Shown: piece after piece, positions 8,634 through 18,208 of the stretch
Layout: each line of letters starts with the position of its first letter
Numbering within the stretch: the stretch's first letter is position 1
DNA from: Pseudomonas sp. ERMR1:02
GTDB taxonomy: Bacteria; Pseudomonadota; Gammaproteobacteria; Pseudomonadales; Pseudomonadaceae
Length of the DNA stretch: 64,000 nt
Direction of reading: 5' to 3'
Assembly (NCBI RefSeq): GCF_002277815.1
Contig: NZ_NKJI01000002.1
Location: 450,574 to 514,573 of the forward strand
The notes under the pieces: model-generated
Database searches by the model: none
Seen by the model: only the letters and a program-made list of their open reading frames with translations
What the model was told of the DNA's origin: nothing
Position numbers and translations under genes: made by a program

Positions 8634-9248
8634 GTGAACATCTGCACAGGCTGGCTACATGGAACACCTTCTACCATCAATCAGTGGACCTTGACTGGCC
8701 GTGGCGTTCTAAAGGGGCGCTCACCGCTCCACAAAGGCTTATTTTTCACGAGAAATCGTGAGTTCGCTGTGGGGAGCGCTGGAGGGCCCGATGCTAGTCC
8801 CAACGTGTATCAGGCAACTCTTAAACCGGGGGCGCATGTGCTTGATATCTCTGACCCAGGAGTGACGTGTACACCGCAGGAGTCGGAGCGTCTGCGTCAG
8901 CTTGTTGTAAGCCGCCGTCCGGGCAAGGGCAATATCCAAGCAGAGTACCAGCCCTACTGGGAAGGTGGCTGGAGGACAGGCGAGATCATGAAGTATGCAG
9001 TTAGGCCCGGAGATCTGCAGATGGCACAGATGGCGCATCTCGCTCTTTATCAGCGTGAAACCGCTGCTGGCCTGCTTGCCTGGAATCTACTTCAGCAGAC
9101 GACGCGGGACTGCATCGAAGATATCGTCGATGCTTCAATTGCAGCTGGCTATCAAGCTGTTGCTGGCAACGAACGGCAGTACGGGGTGACTTATCCGATC
9201 TTGATCGTGCTCGATCCGAACATTCTGTCATCCCCAGTGAAGGTCTGA
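8634..9248 (+). CDS. Hypothetical protein with possible ADP-ribosyltransferase-like fold
   Basis: 204 residues from a GTG start with an SD (AAGGAAAG) 7 bases upstream. Three pieces recall ART-like proteins: GWLHGTPSTINQW at the N-terminus (the H-G-T strand), LHKGLFFTRNREFAVGSA (a G-x-F/Y-F/L-T segment followed by Val-Tyr strands), and the terminal PILIVLDPNILSS, similar to the common 'V-x-D-P-x-x-I' ending. The catalytic glutamate is not identifiable, so enzymatic activity is uncertain. It lies just downstream of a small helical ORF, and a toxin or effector role is possible. I would not name the family without a structure search. Confidence 0.45.
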   Translation: MNICTGWLHGTPSTINQWTLTGRGVLKGRSPLHKGLFFTRNREFAVGSAGGPDASPNVYQATLKPGAHVLDISDPGVTCTPQESERLRQLVVSRRPGKGNIQAEYQPYWEGGWRTGEIMKYAVRPGDLQMAQMAHLALYQRETAAGLLAWNLLQQTTRDCIEDIVDASIAAGYQAVAGNERQYGVTYPILIVLDPNILSSPVKV

Positions 9249-9372
9249 CCCTACCCAGGTACACACCAGGCCCGACCGTCAAACGTTGGGCCAAAATTGT
9301 AGGTGAGCATCAAGGCGGCATTGCGGGCCGTTGAAAACCGATAGGATTTGTGTTCAAGGAGGTAGGAGCAAC

Positions 9373-9660
9373 GTGACATCCGTATTGTTCATCCAATCAG
9401 TGATATGGGCTCTGTGCGCAACAGCACTTGGGATTTCGTACTGGAACTATTCACGCTACGTTGAGGCGAAGCGGGACCCTGAAAAATCCAGGCGCAATCT
9501 CCAAATCGCTTTGTACGCGAGAAGCGATGCAGGCATCGGAGAAGCCGAGTTTTCGAAGATTGAAAGCGCCCACTATCGTCCTTACCAGATGCGCTCCAAA
9601 GTTGCGCTGCTCGTAGGCCTGAGCTTTACGGTTGCAGCTCTGGCTCACCTGCTCACATAG
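9373..9660 (+). CDS. Small membrane protein, two predicted TM helices
   Basis: 95 residues from a GTG start with an excellent SD (AAGGAGGT at 9356-9363, 9 bases before the start); this decides the start over the upstream in-frame ATG at 9331. Residues ~4-24 (SVLFIQSVIWALCATALGIS) and the last ~20 residues (VALLVGLSFTVAALAHLLT) are hydrophobic and probably span the inner membrane, with a charged loop between. No family recognised. Confidence 0.6.
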   Translation: MTSVLFIQSVIWALCATALGISYWNYSRYVEAKRDPEKSRRNLQIALYARSDAGIGEAEFSKIESAHYRPYQMRSKVALLVGLSFTVAALAHLLT

Positions 9661-9999
9661 CCGCGAGTACCCTCCGACTGGACCTCAAACCGATCCAGTG
9701 AACGAGACTTCGGCGGCGCATTTTTCAACGCATCTCTAGCCGATGCGCGGGGCCAGTGGAAGCGGCAAACTCGAGCGCGGTTGCCTGTCGTGGCAGATCT
9801 CGGACGTGTAGATGGATGGGTTGTTGCATCGGTGACCGGATAAATCTGAAGCTGATGAATCAAGCTGCCCCCAAGCCATCGTGGCTAAGGGGGCTACCGA
9901 AGTGTTCGCCTTATCCGGGGGTATGCCAAAACAGCCGACCCCCAGGTCGAAAGCCCGACGCCTTTACCCCACCGCTGCGAACGTTCCCAGTCCATGCTC
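9661..9999. other. Intergenic gap, nothing recognised
   Basis: This 339-base stretch lies between a plus-strand membrane-protein gene and the 3' end of the minus-strand two-gene operon. Short open frames exist on the plus strand but lack ribosome sites and read as random. I see no clear terminator or repeat. Confidence 0.4.
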
Positions 10000-11439
10000 T
10001 CAGGCGGCGGGTCGCTCGAAGCTACCGAGGTAACGCTGCGTATTACCTGTGACGTACTCGCCCATCGTGCGGTTTATCAGGTTTTCAACATTAAGGATCT
10101 TGGCCGCATCCTCCGTGATGAATCCGAATGGGATAGGCACCGGAGACAACGTCGGCAAAACCAAATGGTAAATCACGACCGCGCATTTTCCCTGAATGAC
10201 CATCGCCTCAAGCGGCGCCAGTTGCTCTGACTCTACAAAGCCGCACAGAAGCAGTCTGGCATTGTTGCAGTCGCCTTTTGCGCGCTTGATCGCCGGCCAA
10301 TCATCGCTGGCAGAAACAGGGATCAAAATCTTAGCGTCGAAAACAGGTTTTCCATCATTCCCGCCTCCCTTGCTTTTTGTTTTTGAGAGATCAGAAAATG
10401 CACTGCAAATCTGGGCATGCCTGGCCGAGCGGCCCCAGAGCTCGTGAGAGGCCGGAGCCAGCCAGGACAGGCTAATCGGGGCGGCTTGCGGTTCACCCTG
10501 AAGCGCTTTCTGATGTTTGCGCAGCACCGAAGAAACTCTATGCCAGTTTTGCTGTAATTGAAGCGATCCAAAAAGTCGCAGCCCGGAAGACTCTCTAACC
10601 TGTGCAACGGCACTTGCGCTGTTGTACAGAGCAGAAAGGTCCAGCCCATTTGAAGACATAAAGTCATAGGCGTCCGAATCTCCCAAGATGTCGGCGAGCT
10701 GAAGAACCTGATTGAGGTTTCCTCTACCCAGCATGCGGCCCAGCTGCTCCGTACGCTGACGCATATAGATCTCGTTTTCGCGCAGGCCTTCCTTCGCGAC
10801 AAAGCGTATCTGCCGAGAGTCGGCATCAATGCTTACACGCTCTTCTATCTTTTCCCAGCCATCCCTTACTTTTTGAACGCCTGCGACCTTGTAGAGCTCC
10901 GGCGGCCCCCCATCCTGCGCCTGCCCGCCCAGGTGACCAGCGCGATAAATGTCGTAAATTTGACGCATGAACGCACCGACGGCCTTAGCACCGGACTCGG
11001 AAAGCGTATCGCTTGGCGCCTGCAATTCCAGGCAACGTTTGGAGTCGGCATCTCCAAGGCTTTTTCCAAGGCAAGTAAACGACAGGAGCTCAAACACGAA
11101 CATCTGCTCGCGCTCTTCCTTGCGCTTCACAATCGGTGACTCATGGTTGCTGGCAAACAAGCCACGGCCTTTATCGGTCAGCTCTATTCGCCCATCAGGA
11201 CGCGTTTTAAGCTCCCCCGTTTGTAGAAACGGTGTGATTGCAAAACTGAGCTCTTGAGCCGTAAACCCGAAATAATTGGCGATTTCAGCTGGCAGCAGCG
11301 CCGAAATTTTTAGCAGCCGCAGAAGAAATTCCGGTACGACTGGCAGGCCCCCTTTGTCCACAAGGGTGTACTCAATACGGAACTGTTGCGCGGGCACCAC
11401 GACGTCCAGCTCGAATAGAACAACTGGGTTAAGCTCCAT
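10000..11439 (-). CDS. Winged-helix-like partner protein of the NERD-kinase-helicase gene
   Basis: The 479-residue product starts at the ATG at 11439, following 76 bases after the stop of the giant upstream gene, so the two almost certainly form one operon. Residues ~40-100 resemble a winged-helix domain: LLPAEIANYFGFTAQELSFA, then a short turn and GRIELTDKGRGLF, typical of the wing followed by the 'LTxxG' helix. The rest has no named motif; the last 100 residues (AKILIPVSASDDWPAIKRAK...ARLLLCGF) look like an alpha/beta domain. I infer a DNA- or signal-sensing partner of the helicase. Function not established. Confidence 0.6.
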   Translation of the reverse strand: MELNPVVLFELDVVVPAQQFRIEYTLVDKGGLPVVPEFLLRLLKISALLPAEIANYFGFTAQELSFAITPFLQTGELKTRPDGRIELTDKGRGLFASNHESPIVKRKEEREQMFVFELLSFTCLGKSLGDADSKRCLELQAPSDTLSESGAKAVGAFMRQIYDIYRAGHLGGQAQDGGPPELYKVAGVQKVRDGWEKIEERVSIDADSRQIRFVAKEGLRENEIYMRQRTEQLGRMLGRGNLNQVLQLADILGDSDAYDFMSSNGLDLSALYNSASAVAQVRESSGLRLFGSLQLQQNWHRVSSVLRKHQKALQGEPQAAPISLSWLAPASHELWGRSARHAQICSAFSDLSKTKSKGGGNDGKPVFDAKILIPVSASDDWPAIKRAKGDCNNARLLLCGFVESEQLAPLEAMVIQGKCAVVIYHLVLPTLSPVPIPFGFITEDAAKILNVENLINRTMGEYVTGNTQRYLGSFERPAA

Positions 11440-11515
11440 CAGACAACCCTCCTGGCCGGCGTCACTGGTTTGATGCAGTAGTTGATCGTGTCCTGTTTCG
11501 TCTGGATAAAGCTGG

Positions 11516-14500
11516 CTACCTGACCCAATGGAAGCCTCGCGTTCCTGCCGCTCCACATTTCAAACTGCCTACGATGACCAACCGCTCCATCGCGCGTGAC
11601 ATCGCGACGTTGATACGATTCGGGGTCGCCAAAAAGCCAGGTGATTGATCCGCTTTGGCCCGAGTCAGGGAGACTATGATGATGTTGTTTTCTTTACCCT
11701 GATAACTATCGACGGTCTCAATTTTTACCAGCTTGCGGAACTCCTCCGACCAGATTTTCTCGGCAAATCTCTTTCTCACTAGTTTTCGCTGATCGAGATA
11801 CATGCAGATGACCCCGATTGGAGGTTCTTGCGACTCGGCCATCTCCATAGCCATGCCCGCGCAAAATTCGGTGTCCTCTGCGATTTCTTCTAGCAGCCGT
11901 ATGATCGCATCCGCTTCAGCATTGTTAGACAGGCTCAGCGTGCCGCTGTCGTAGGCTTTCTTGCCTAACTCGCTGGTGTCGATCCAGGTCACCACATGGG
12001 ACAGGCACTCAGGAACCTTTTGTGAAAAATAGGTAGGACTTGGTCTGTAACCGTTCTCAAGGTCGATGTCATAAAAGATCTCGTTAACCAGATCGCCAAT
12101 CGCTGGAAGCATTCGATATTGCGTATTGAGCGTCGCTCGAGTGGCACGCCCATACTGGGAATGGAACACTCGCTCAAAGTCGCTGCGCATGACCTGCTGG
12201 AATTCAGCTGAGCTGGTGGTAATGCCCAGGGAACGGGCAATAGCTACCTTATGTTCTTCCTCATACGTAGGACGCAGCTGGTTGTGGTCGCCGACTAGCA
12301 GGACCCGAGAGCCCACCTGCATGGCGATCGCCAATTCACTCGGCGCCGATCGAGCAGCCTCGTCGATGATGACCCAATCAAAATGGGTTTCTGCAAGCTT
12401 GAGATGTTGCAGTCCGATACCCACGCAGGTGCCGCAAACCAATGTCCTGGACCGCATGAGGAACTCATCATAATTGGCCCTGTTGCTCGACAGGCGCTCA
12501 ACGTACTCATGAGAAAGTTGGATCAGGTCAAGGCAGTGTTTAAATTCCGGAGGCCGCACGCCATGAACCGTTTGGACGTGATCATAGATGCGCTCCAGCA
12601 ATTCTTGGGGTGAGCTTTCGCCCTCACCCAGCTCGCCAAGAAACAAGCTGGCATTAAGATTCAGCTCGCCCATCAGAGAGGACTTCAGCGCTTGCAAAGC
12701 CATTCGATCTGCTCCGTTTCCCTGAGCGCGCAAAATTTCCTCGTCCAGCTTTTTCAACGATCGGACCAAGTGAAACACTCGCTGATTCACATCGACCATC
12801 GTCTGGGCAAAAGCCTTACTTAAACCTAACGACGAAGCCATGAAGCCCACGCGCTCCTTAAGTTCAGCGCTAAACCCATTTCTCTGGCGGTCGACGATAT
12901 TGCGAGAATAAACGTCCAGTAGCTCCTCAGAGACAACCTGGTCACGGTTACTGAAACGCACAACGTTCAGCTCGGTGTCCAGTCGACGGCAGTGCGCGCG
13001 GATCCGTTCTGCTGCAGTATTGACAGCTTCATGAGATTGGCTGACAAGGAGGATATTTCGCACCCCGACCTTGCTGATCAGATAATGGATGAAGGCCGCG
13101 ATGAACTCTGTCTTACCTGTTCCCGGAGGCCCCTGCAAAAGGCCCACTGGGCCTGTAGTGATAAGCTGCGTAAATGCGGCACGCTGGGCCTCATTCAGTC
13201 CGATGACCGTGCCACTTGCAGTAGTGCGTTCGTACACTGCAAAGTCTGCATCGCTGGGCTCTTCTGCATACCCCCTTGGTGCCAGTTTGCATTTTTCGTC
13301 GAAGTAATCCATCAAATCTGGCAGCACTGACTGCCGGTTCAAAATCCGCTCCATCGCACCACGACGACGCGTCATTGATGTCTTATTTTGCCGGCTTTGG
13401 AGGAACAATTGAGAGTCAGCCTGTACGCGTTTCGAACGACTGGAGGCAAGCACGTAGACTGCATCACGCACGCTCATGCCCAGGTTGATCTCACCGATAT
13501 CAATATCCTTCTCCCCGTCTCTGAGGATCAGTCGGATGTTGTCACCCGCCTCAAAACTCTCAAGGGCCTTCGCATCCATGGCGTAGGGAATCAAAAGTCC
13601 TACGCCATCCTTGTGGAAGTGTGGTTCCTCGGAAACACGGAAAGAGGGCTGGGCCTCAAGTTCAGTAGAGGTGATGGTTTTCCATATCTGACTGACAGGG
13701 AAACTGCGAACTTTCACAGCTTCTAGCTGCGCCTCATCTATGGCCAGTCCGTTGTCCTCGTCCTCACCAGTAATCGAGTCCGCTACGCTTTCACCGTCCT
13801 GAATCGCCGCTTGCTTACGCACTTCAGCGTCATGCACCTGCGCGGCGAGATTTAAAAACGCCTCGTCTTTTGCCAGAAGCTTGGTCAGCTCATAGACATT
13901 GACGCTGGTACCGCCCGAAATGCTGAACCGTGCCTCTATGTGGTGGTTTGCCTGACGCGCCAGATAGGCGGGAACCCGCATCTCCTGATTGGCCCTGAAC
14001 GCATTTACAAACTGCTTGGAAGCAGGATTGAACTCGGTCAGTAACTGCCCGCCGATACCTGCGAACGTCACCTCCAAGGCTTTGGTGGGGGCTTTTTGGT
14101 CGGGTTTCACGACAACGAATACTTTCCCGTTGTCAGGTAGGATCTCAAATGCATCGCCACTTCTGTTTCTAAGGACGACAGAGACGATTTCAATGGTTTT
14201 TGCAGGCGTGAAAGCAGCTTCCAGAGCATCCTTGAAACGCTCCAGGGAAAGAAAGCCGGATTCAGTATCCATCTCGTGGGCGACGGCCGCCCTCAGGGCG
14301 GGAATGTCCTTTTGCGACGGCACGTCCCAGTCCATGTCCAGGAGCTCAAACACCATTCTCATCACAGCAAAGTTGTCTCGCTCTGCTGGGGTGCAGTTTT
14401 CCAATACGGGGCTGTAGCGGGTGTTGACCGGTGACGCGCCTGAAGCCGAGAAATCCGGACAGTCGAGCAGGTAGACTTGGGTATTTTCGGGAGCGGAATC

Positions 14501-16600
14501 GACATTGACTTTGACGTTGTGTGGATGCAGATCGCCGTGGCTCAATTGCTGGCCGTGCAACCCGTCAACTGCCTCGATTAGCCCGTGGGCGACGACGATA
14601 CGGGTCTCAACTGACAACCCCTTCAGCTCATCCCAGTGCTCACCGTCGATATGCTCCTGGGCCAGGAATGGGTTACCGCTGCGGTCGTAACCAAAGTGTT
14701 CAATTTTTGGCAGAAAGGCGAAACCGCTTCCTTTCAGCTGTTCTAGGACTTCAAAGAAAGCCATCAACATCGGCCCTTGGCCGTCCTTGGGATCCCGGGC
14801 ATTGATCGACGGCCACGATTTCACGACCAGGGCGCCGGATCGATAAATCAATTTCTCTGCCGTGTCGGCGATAGGGTCATCGTCCTCCCGGTAAGCGGAA
14901 CTCAGCCGTAGATCGGTAGAGAAAACGTCCAGCTGCCGGTCATCAAACTCAAAACTGGCAGAGTTGTCCGGTGTAGACTCGCTCAATGCCTGTTGAAATG
15001 CACCGGCATGAGCGAACCGCTCCTTTGGATCATTCTGCAATGCTTGCACGAGGACGTTTGCAGGCCACTCTTCTGATGACTCAACCTGAGCTTGAATACT
15101 TGCAACGTAGGCGACATCGAGCTTCAGAGGCATTGGCCGGGCCTGAAGCAGATGCCAACCCATCAGCCCGAGCGCGAAGACATCACGACAAAATGGCGTA
15201 CTGCCTTCCATCGCAGTGTCCAGGTCTTCAGGGAGCGCAATAGCACCGATGCTTAGCAGTGTACGCAAATCGCCGAGAGTACCGACAGGCTGGTAATAGG
15301 CGCTGATGAAATTGGAAAGAGCGAGCGATGACGATGGAGAGAACCACACGCTGTGGTCACCCAGATCACGATGAGCAATGTTGAATCCATGCAGCCCGGC
15401 AAATTGGGCCAGAAGAATTTTGAAAAGCTGGACACGCTCAAGCGCAGTCATCCGCTCCACAAAACGGTTGATGAACTCGTTCAGGCGGTAATGCCCGTCC
15501 GGCATTTCAAGCAATTCGGCATATTGCTCGGTGATACTGTCGGGGCTGGCATTACGCTTAGGGCGAGCACAGCGATTCATCAATTCCTGATCGCGCAGAC
15601 GGAGGTAGACCATGACATCCCTCTCGCGCGACAGGATTCGGTATCGTCCTTCAGTCGTTCGAGCACGGGTGTCATCGAGCTTCGAAAAGTCCCAGAGCCG
15701 GACCATGGCACGGTCATCCTTGTTATGGATATTGACCGCGTCGTACTCTCGGTAGACTTCTGTGGGGTGTGTGAACACCGCTTGAGACTGCGCACGATAG
15801 TCATCGACAACAAGCTCTTTGGGCTTGACCGTGCCTTCATTAATGATGCCATCGAAGAAGCCGAAATGCTCGTTCAAGCCGATATTCGAGCGCGCGTTGA
15901 ATCGGTCCTTAAACCGCTTAGGGTCGGCCGTTTCCAGGAAGTCGTCCAGCAGCATGACATGCTGCATCTCGACCTCAGGTAGATTCAGGGTGCATTTTCC
16001 GGTGAGCACAATGCAGAAGTCGATCCAGGGCTCTTTCCCGTTAGGCAGCCGAGACTTTAGGCCCTTGATTCGTTTCCTCAGCTCAAAGGTTTTCCGACGG
16101 GTTTTGTCTACCGGCGAGACTTCTGTTTCCTTCCCGTCTTGGTGCCATTTACCGCCGTGGTTTGTGATCTCGCCGCGCCAATGCTTAAGCTCGACAACAA
16201 GAACGAGGCTATGGGTGACGATGACAAGGTCAAACTCCCCATCAGAGCCCCGCGAGTTCGCAAAACGAAAGCCTGCGTAGCCGCGCCAAGGCCATACACC
16301 GTGGTCTGCCTCGGGTTTCTTCAGTTGTTTTAGAACGTCAAACGACTTCCCTTTCGTGGAGCCTGCCCCCGGCTCCGGGGGCAGCTCTTTGGGCCCAAAT
16401 GCTTTGGCCATCTTGTCGATAGCGTCGATCTCAAAAGAAAGGAGACCTCCTTCCCAATAGCGTACGTCCATGTAATCCCCGAACTTTTTTATAATGGAGT
16501 CAATCTGCCATACGTTAAGGGAAATGGTGGCGCATTGAAATGTAAGATCGGGTAATTTAGCGATTTTGGATCCGGTTTTTTTGAGATCCGCCCAACCCAC
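11516..16600 (-). CDS. NERD nuclease / kinase-like / SF1 helicase fusion, putative defence protein
   Basis: 1694 residues with several domains in order. Residues ~95-220 are NERD-like (GEFDLVIV...VVELKHWRG: D124, E137, K139 as in nuclease-related domains). Residues ~320-540 resemble a kinase that has lost its catalytic loop (HRDLGDHSVWF, then RDVFALGLMGWHLL). Residues ~585-800 are a second kinase-like unit with VVKSW, HGDLHPHN and LLDCPD. After ~1130 comes a UPF1-type SF1 helicase: Walker A GPPGTGKT (1157-1164), IIDEAARS, NTQYRM, VDSYQGKE and NVAMSRA. The GTG start is weakly supported; the in-frame ATG at 16471 is an alternative. Such nuclease-kinase-helicase fusions are typical of phage-defence loci, so that role is inferred. 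The next gene is the winged-helix partner. Confidence 0.85.
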   Translation of the reverse strand: MGWADLKKTGSKIAKLPDLTFQCATISLNVWQIDSIIKKFGDYMDVRYWEGGLLSFEIDAIDKMAKAFGPKELPPEPGAGSTKGKSFDVLKQLKKPEADHGVWPWRGYAGFRFANSRGSDGEFDLVIVTHSLVLVVELKHWRGEITNHGGKWHQDGKETEVSPVDKTRRKTFELRKRIKGLKSRLPNGKEPWIDFCIVLTGKCTLNLPEVEMQHVMLLDDFLETADPKRFKDRFNARSNIGLNEHFGFFDGIINEGTVKPKELVVDDYRAQSQAVFTHPTEVYREYDAVNIHNKDDRAMVRLWDFSKLDDTRARTTEGRYRILSRERDVMVYLRLRDQELMNRCARPKRNASPDSITEQYAELLEMPDGHYRLNEFINRFVERMTALERVQLFKILLAQFAGLHGFNIAHRDLGDHSVWFSPSSSLALSNFISAYYQPVGTLGDLRTLLSIGAIALPEDLDTAMEGSTPFCRDVFALGLMGWHLLQARPMPLKLDVAYVASIQAQVESSEEWPANVLVQALQNDPKERFAHAGAFQQALSESTPDNSASFEFDDRQLDVFSTDLRLSSAYREDDDPIADTAEKLIYRSGALVVKSWPSINARDPKDGQGPMLMAFFEVLEQLKGSGFAFLPKIEHFGYDRSGNPFLAQEHIDGEHWDELKGLSVETRIVVAHGLIEAVDGLHGQQLSHGDLHPHNVKVNVDSAPENTQVYLLDCPDFSASGASPVNTRYSPVLENCTPAERDNFAVMRMVFELLDMDWDVPSQKDIPALRAAVAHEMDTESGFLSLERFKDALEAAFTPAKTIEIVSVVLRNRSGDAFEILPDNGKVFVVVKPDQKAPTKALEVTFAGIGGQLLTEFNPASKQFVNAFRANQEMRVPAYLARQANHHIEARFSISGGTSVNVYELTKLLAKDEAFLNLAAQVHDAEVRKQAAIQDGESVADSITGEDEDNGLAIDEAQLEAVKVRSFPVSQIWKTITSTELEAQPSFRVSEEPHFHKDGVGLLIPYAMDAKALESFEAGDNIRLILRDGEKDIDIGEINLGMSVRDAVYVLASSRSKRVQADSQLFLQSRQNKTSMTRRRGAMERILNRQSVLPDLMDYFDEKCKLAPRGYAEEPSDADFAVYERTTASGTVIGLNEAQRAAFTQLITTGPVGLLQGPPGTGKTEFIAAFIHYLISKVGVRNILLVSQSHEAVNTAAERIRAHCRRLDTELNVVRFSNRDQVVSEELLDVYSRNIVDRQRNGFSAELKERVGFMASSLGLSKAFAQTMVDVNQRVFHLVRSLKKLDEEILRAQGNGADRMALQALKSSLMGELNLNASLFLGELGEGESSPQELLERIYDHVQTVHGVRPPEFKHCLDLIQLSHEYVERLSSNRANYDEFLMRSRTLVCGTCVGIGLQHLKLAETHFDWVIIDEAARSAPSELAIAMQVGSRVLLVGDHNQLRPTYEEEHKVAIARSLGITTSSAEFQQVMRSDFERVFHSQYGRATRATLNTQYRMLPAIGDLVNEIFYDIDLENGYRPSPTYFSQKVPECLSHVVTWIDTSELGKKAYDSGTLSLSNNAEADAIIRLLEEIAEDTEFCAGMAMEMAESQEPPIGVICMYLDQRKLVRKRFAEKIWSEEFRKLVKIETVDSYQGKENNIIIVSLTRAKADQSPGFLATPNRINVAMSRAMERLVIVGSLKCGAAGTRGFHWVR

Positions 16601-17030
16601 AGTTTTCGCTTTCTAGGACTTACATCGACTCGACCCGCGCTCAAAGCTCGGCGTCGTGCCGATGTCGAAGGCTAACTGCGCCAAGATCCCTTCACTCCCC
16701 AGTGACGGGCTAAGTGATCGCTAAATCCGGCAGCTGTCGGCCAAAAGCGGACCGTAAAAAAGGCAATTATCAGCTTCAATTTCAGTGTAAACCCCTGCAA
16801 GCCCTCGCGACAGGCAGCAGTCAACCCATACCAGCCGAATGACAACGCCGTTCGCCACGGAACAAGAAGCTTGAGGCAGACGCGCGTCATGTACATTGAT
16901 AACACGCCGTACCGGCTTGGCCCTGAGCATCGTCCTGCGTCATCGGCTTTTCGCATTGTGGAAGCTGCTTCTCCCATTGCCGAAATTGAATCTAGGCTAC
17001 GCGTGTTCGAATCAATATTGAGATTGGCTC
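16601..17030. other. Divergent intergenic region with inverted-repeat arm
   Basis: 430 bases between the start of the minus-strand giant gene and the plus-strand 17031 gene. It must hold divergent promoters, but no consensus is clear enough to name. It contains the left arm of a 20-bp inverted repeat (16729-16748) and a degenerate repeat-like tract (16790-16850) resembling 17920-17960. Confidence 0.4.
16729..16748 (+). repeat. Left arm of 20-bp inverted repeat around the Gabija segment
   Basis: GGCAGCTGTCGGCCAAAAGC occurs here and, perfectly inverted, at 22211-22230. The two arms bracket the 258-residue gene and both Gabija genes. It could be a common pseudomonad intergenic repeat or the residue of a recombination boundary. 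Confidence 0.6.
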
Positions 17031-17807
17031 ATGACCCGAAAAATAGCTCTTCTAGTTAAGGTGTTTGATAAGGAGGAATACGCTGATGCATTCATTCAAA
17101 CAGGAGAGATGTTCTGTAAAACGATTGGGCAGTTCAAACGGATAGAGGGTGATGTCGCACGAGGCGACCAATTTGAGGCGCCTTCGGATTGGCATCAACC
17201 TGACCGCATATCTCTGACGATTTCATTTAGAACGCCGGACGGGGAGGAGAAATCCTTTCCAATAGAAGGGCTGGCCGGCCCGCTAGTGATGCAGAGCACA
17301 GCGCACGATCGTCTGAATGCTTTCTGTATGTACGCTGTTACCGTACCGGACTTCGAGGAATCGTATGAAACAGAAGAGGAGCGACTGTGCGTGGTCGAGA
17401 AAATCAATTCAATGTTGAAGATACACGCAACGCTAGGCGAGGAAATGCTTTCGCTTGGAGAGCATGCCGTTCTAATCATCAAGGTCGCGGATTTCATCGA
17501 TAAAGTAAGCAAAGCCGCCAAGTCGGAGGGCTATTCGTCTTGGCGAGGCCTTGTCGATTATTTTGATCCCGAGACCTTTCACGGCAGTTTCGGAGTGGTT
17601 GAGTCCGTTTTTAAAAAGCGAAACATCTACTCCTATCAAAAAGAGTTCAGATTTGTTTTCGACTCAAGCAAACCCGAGGGAGAGAAAACTCTTCATGTCG
17701 GTCCTCTGGATGGAATTGCTTTCAAGCTCAAAACCAGCGAAATCAACAGCAAGTTTGATATGAAGCTCGCCGAGGATCAACACGCCAACGGGGACTCAAT
17801 TGAGTAG
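17031..17807 (+). CDS. Hypothetical protein next to Gabija genes
   Basis: 258 residues, ATG start, no strong SD. The N-terminus (KIALLVKVFDKEEYADAFIQ... then FKRIEGDVARGDQFE) matches the general look of a widespread unnamed family that starts with a strand, a 'hole-filling' helix and an R-x-D/E-x-x-E cluster. The rest mixes strands and helices (ILIIKVADF, FRFVFDSS). No catalytic residues can be assigned. It is 400 bases upstream of gajA on the same strand, in a defence-rich region, so it may be an accessory gene, but the gap and repeats between them argue against a tight operon. Confidence 0.6.
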   Translation: MTRKIALLVKVFDKEEYADAFIQTGEMFCKTIGQFKRIEGDVARGDQFEAPSDWHQPDRISLTISFRTPDGEEKSFPIEGLAGPLVMQSTAHDRLNAFCMYAVTVPDFEESYETEEERLCVVEKINSMLKIHATLGEEMLSLGEHAVLIIKVADFIDKVSKAAKSEGYSSWRGLVDYFDPETFHGSFGVVESVFKKRNIYSYQKEFRFVFDSSKPEGEKTLHVGPLDGIAFKLKTSEINSKFDMKLAEDQHANGDSIE

Positions 17808-18208
17808 CAGTTTGCTGCTTTGCAGCGGGTGCTGAGACATGCCTAAAACAAGGCCAGCGAGTTGCATGGAAGAAGTCGTTTCTTCGGCGACAGCTTCTGG
17901 CCGTCTTCAGCCCTTTACGACAGGCAACAATCGGCCATAAGCGGCCTCTGAAGATCGTCCGCAATTATCGTGCACTGAAGATTGAGGCTCCTCGCCGCGA
18001 TTGGTGGTGCCAGGTGTCATTCGGAAGTGAATCGCCCCCCAACACTCGTTGGCGCCCCCGCGCTGCAAGTCGTCCTTTACCCGCGTTATTCCCGTAGCAT
18101 ACCCATGAAAAAATAGGTACAGCCTGCAACGCGTATGGAATGTGAATGCAGGCGACAGGCGATCTGCTACTGTCGAACTTTGCGACTCATTTGCCAAGGA
18201 CCGCACGC
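17808..18208. other. Gap before the Gabija operon
   Basis: 400 bases that should contain the gajA promoter. A repeat-like tract at 17885-17960 (CAGCTTCTGGCCGTCTTCAG, then a GACAGGCAACAAT segment) shares pieces with 16730-16850 and with the MITE flanks near 59.1 and 61.2 kb. No gene is supported; the minus-strand open frames there lack ribosome sites. Confidence 0.4.
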
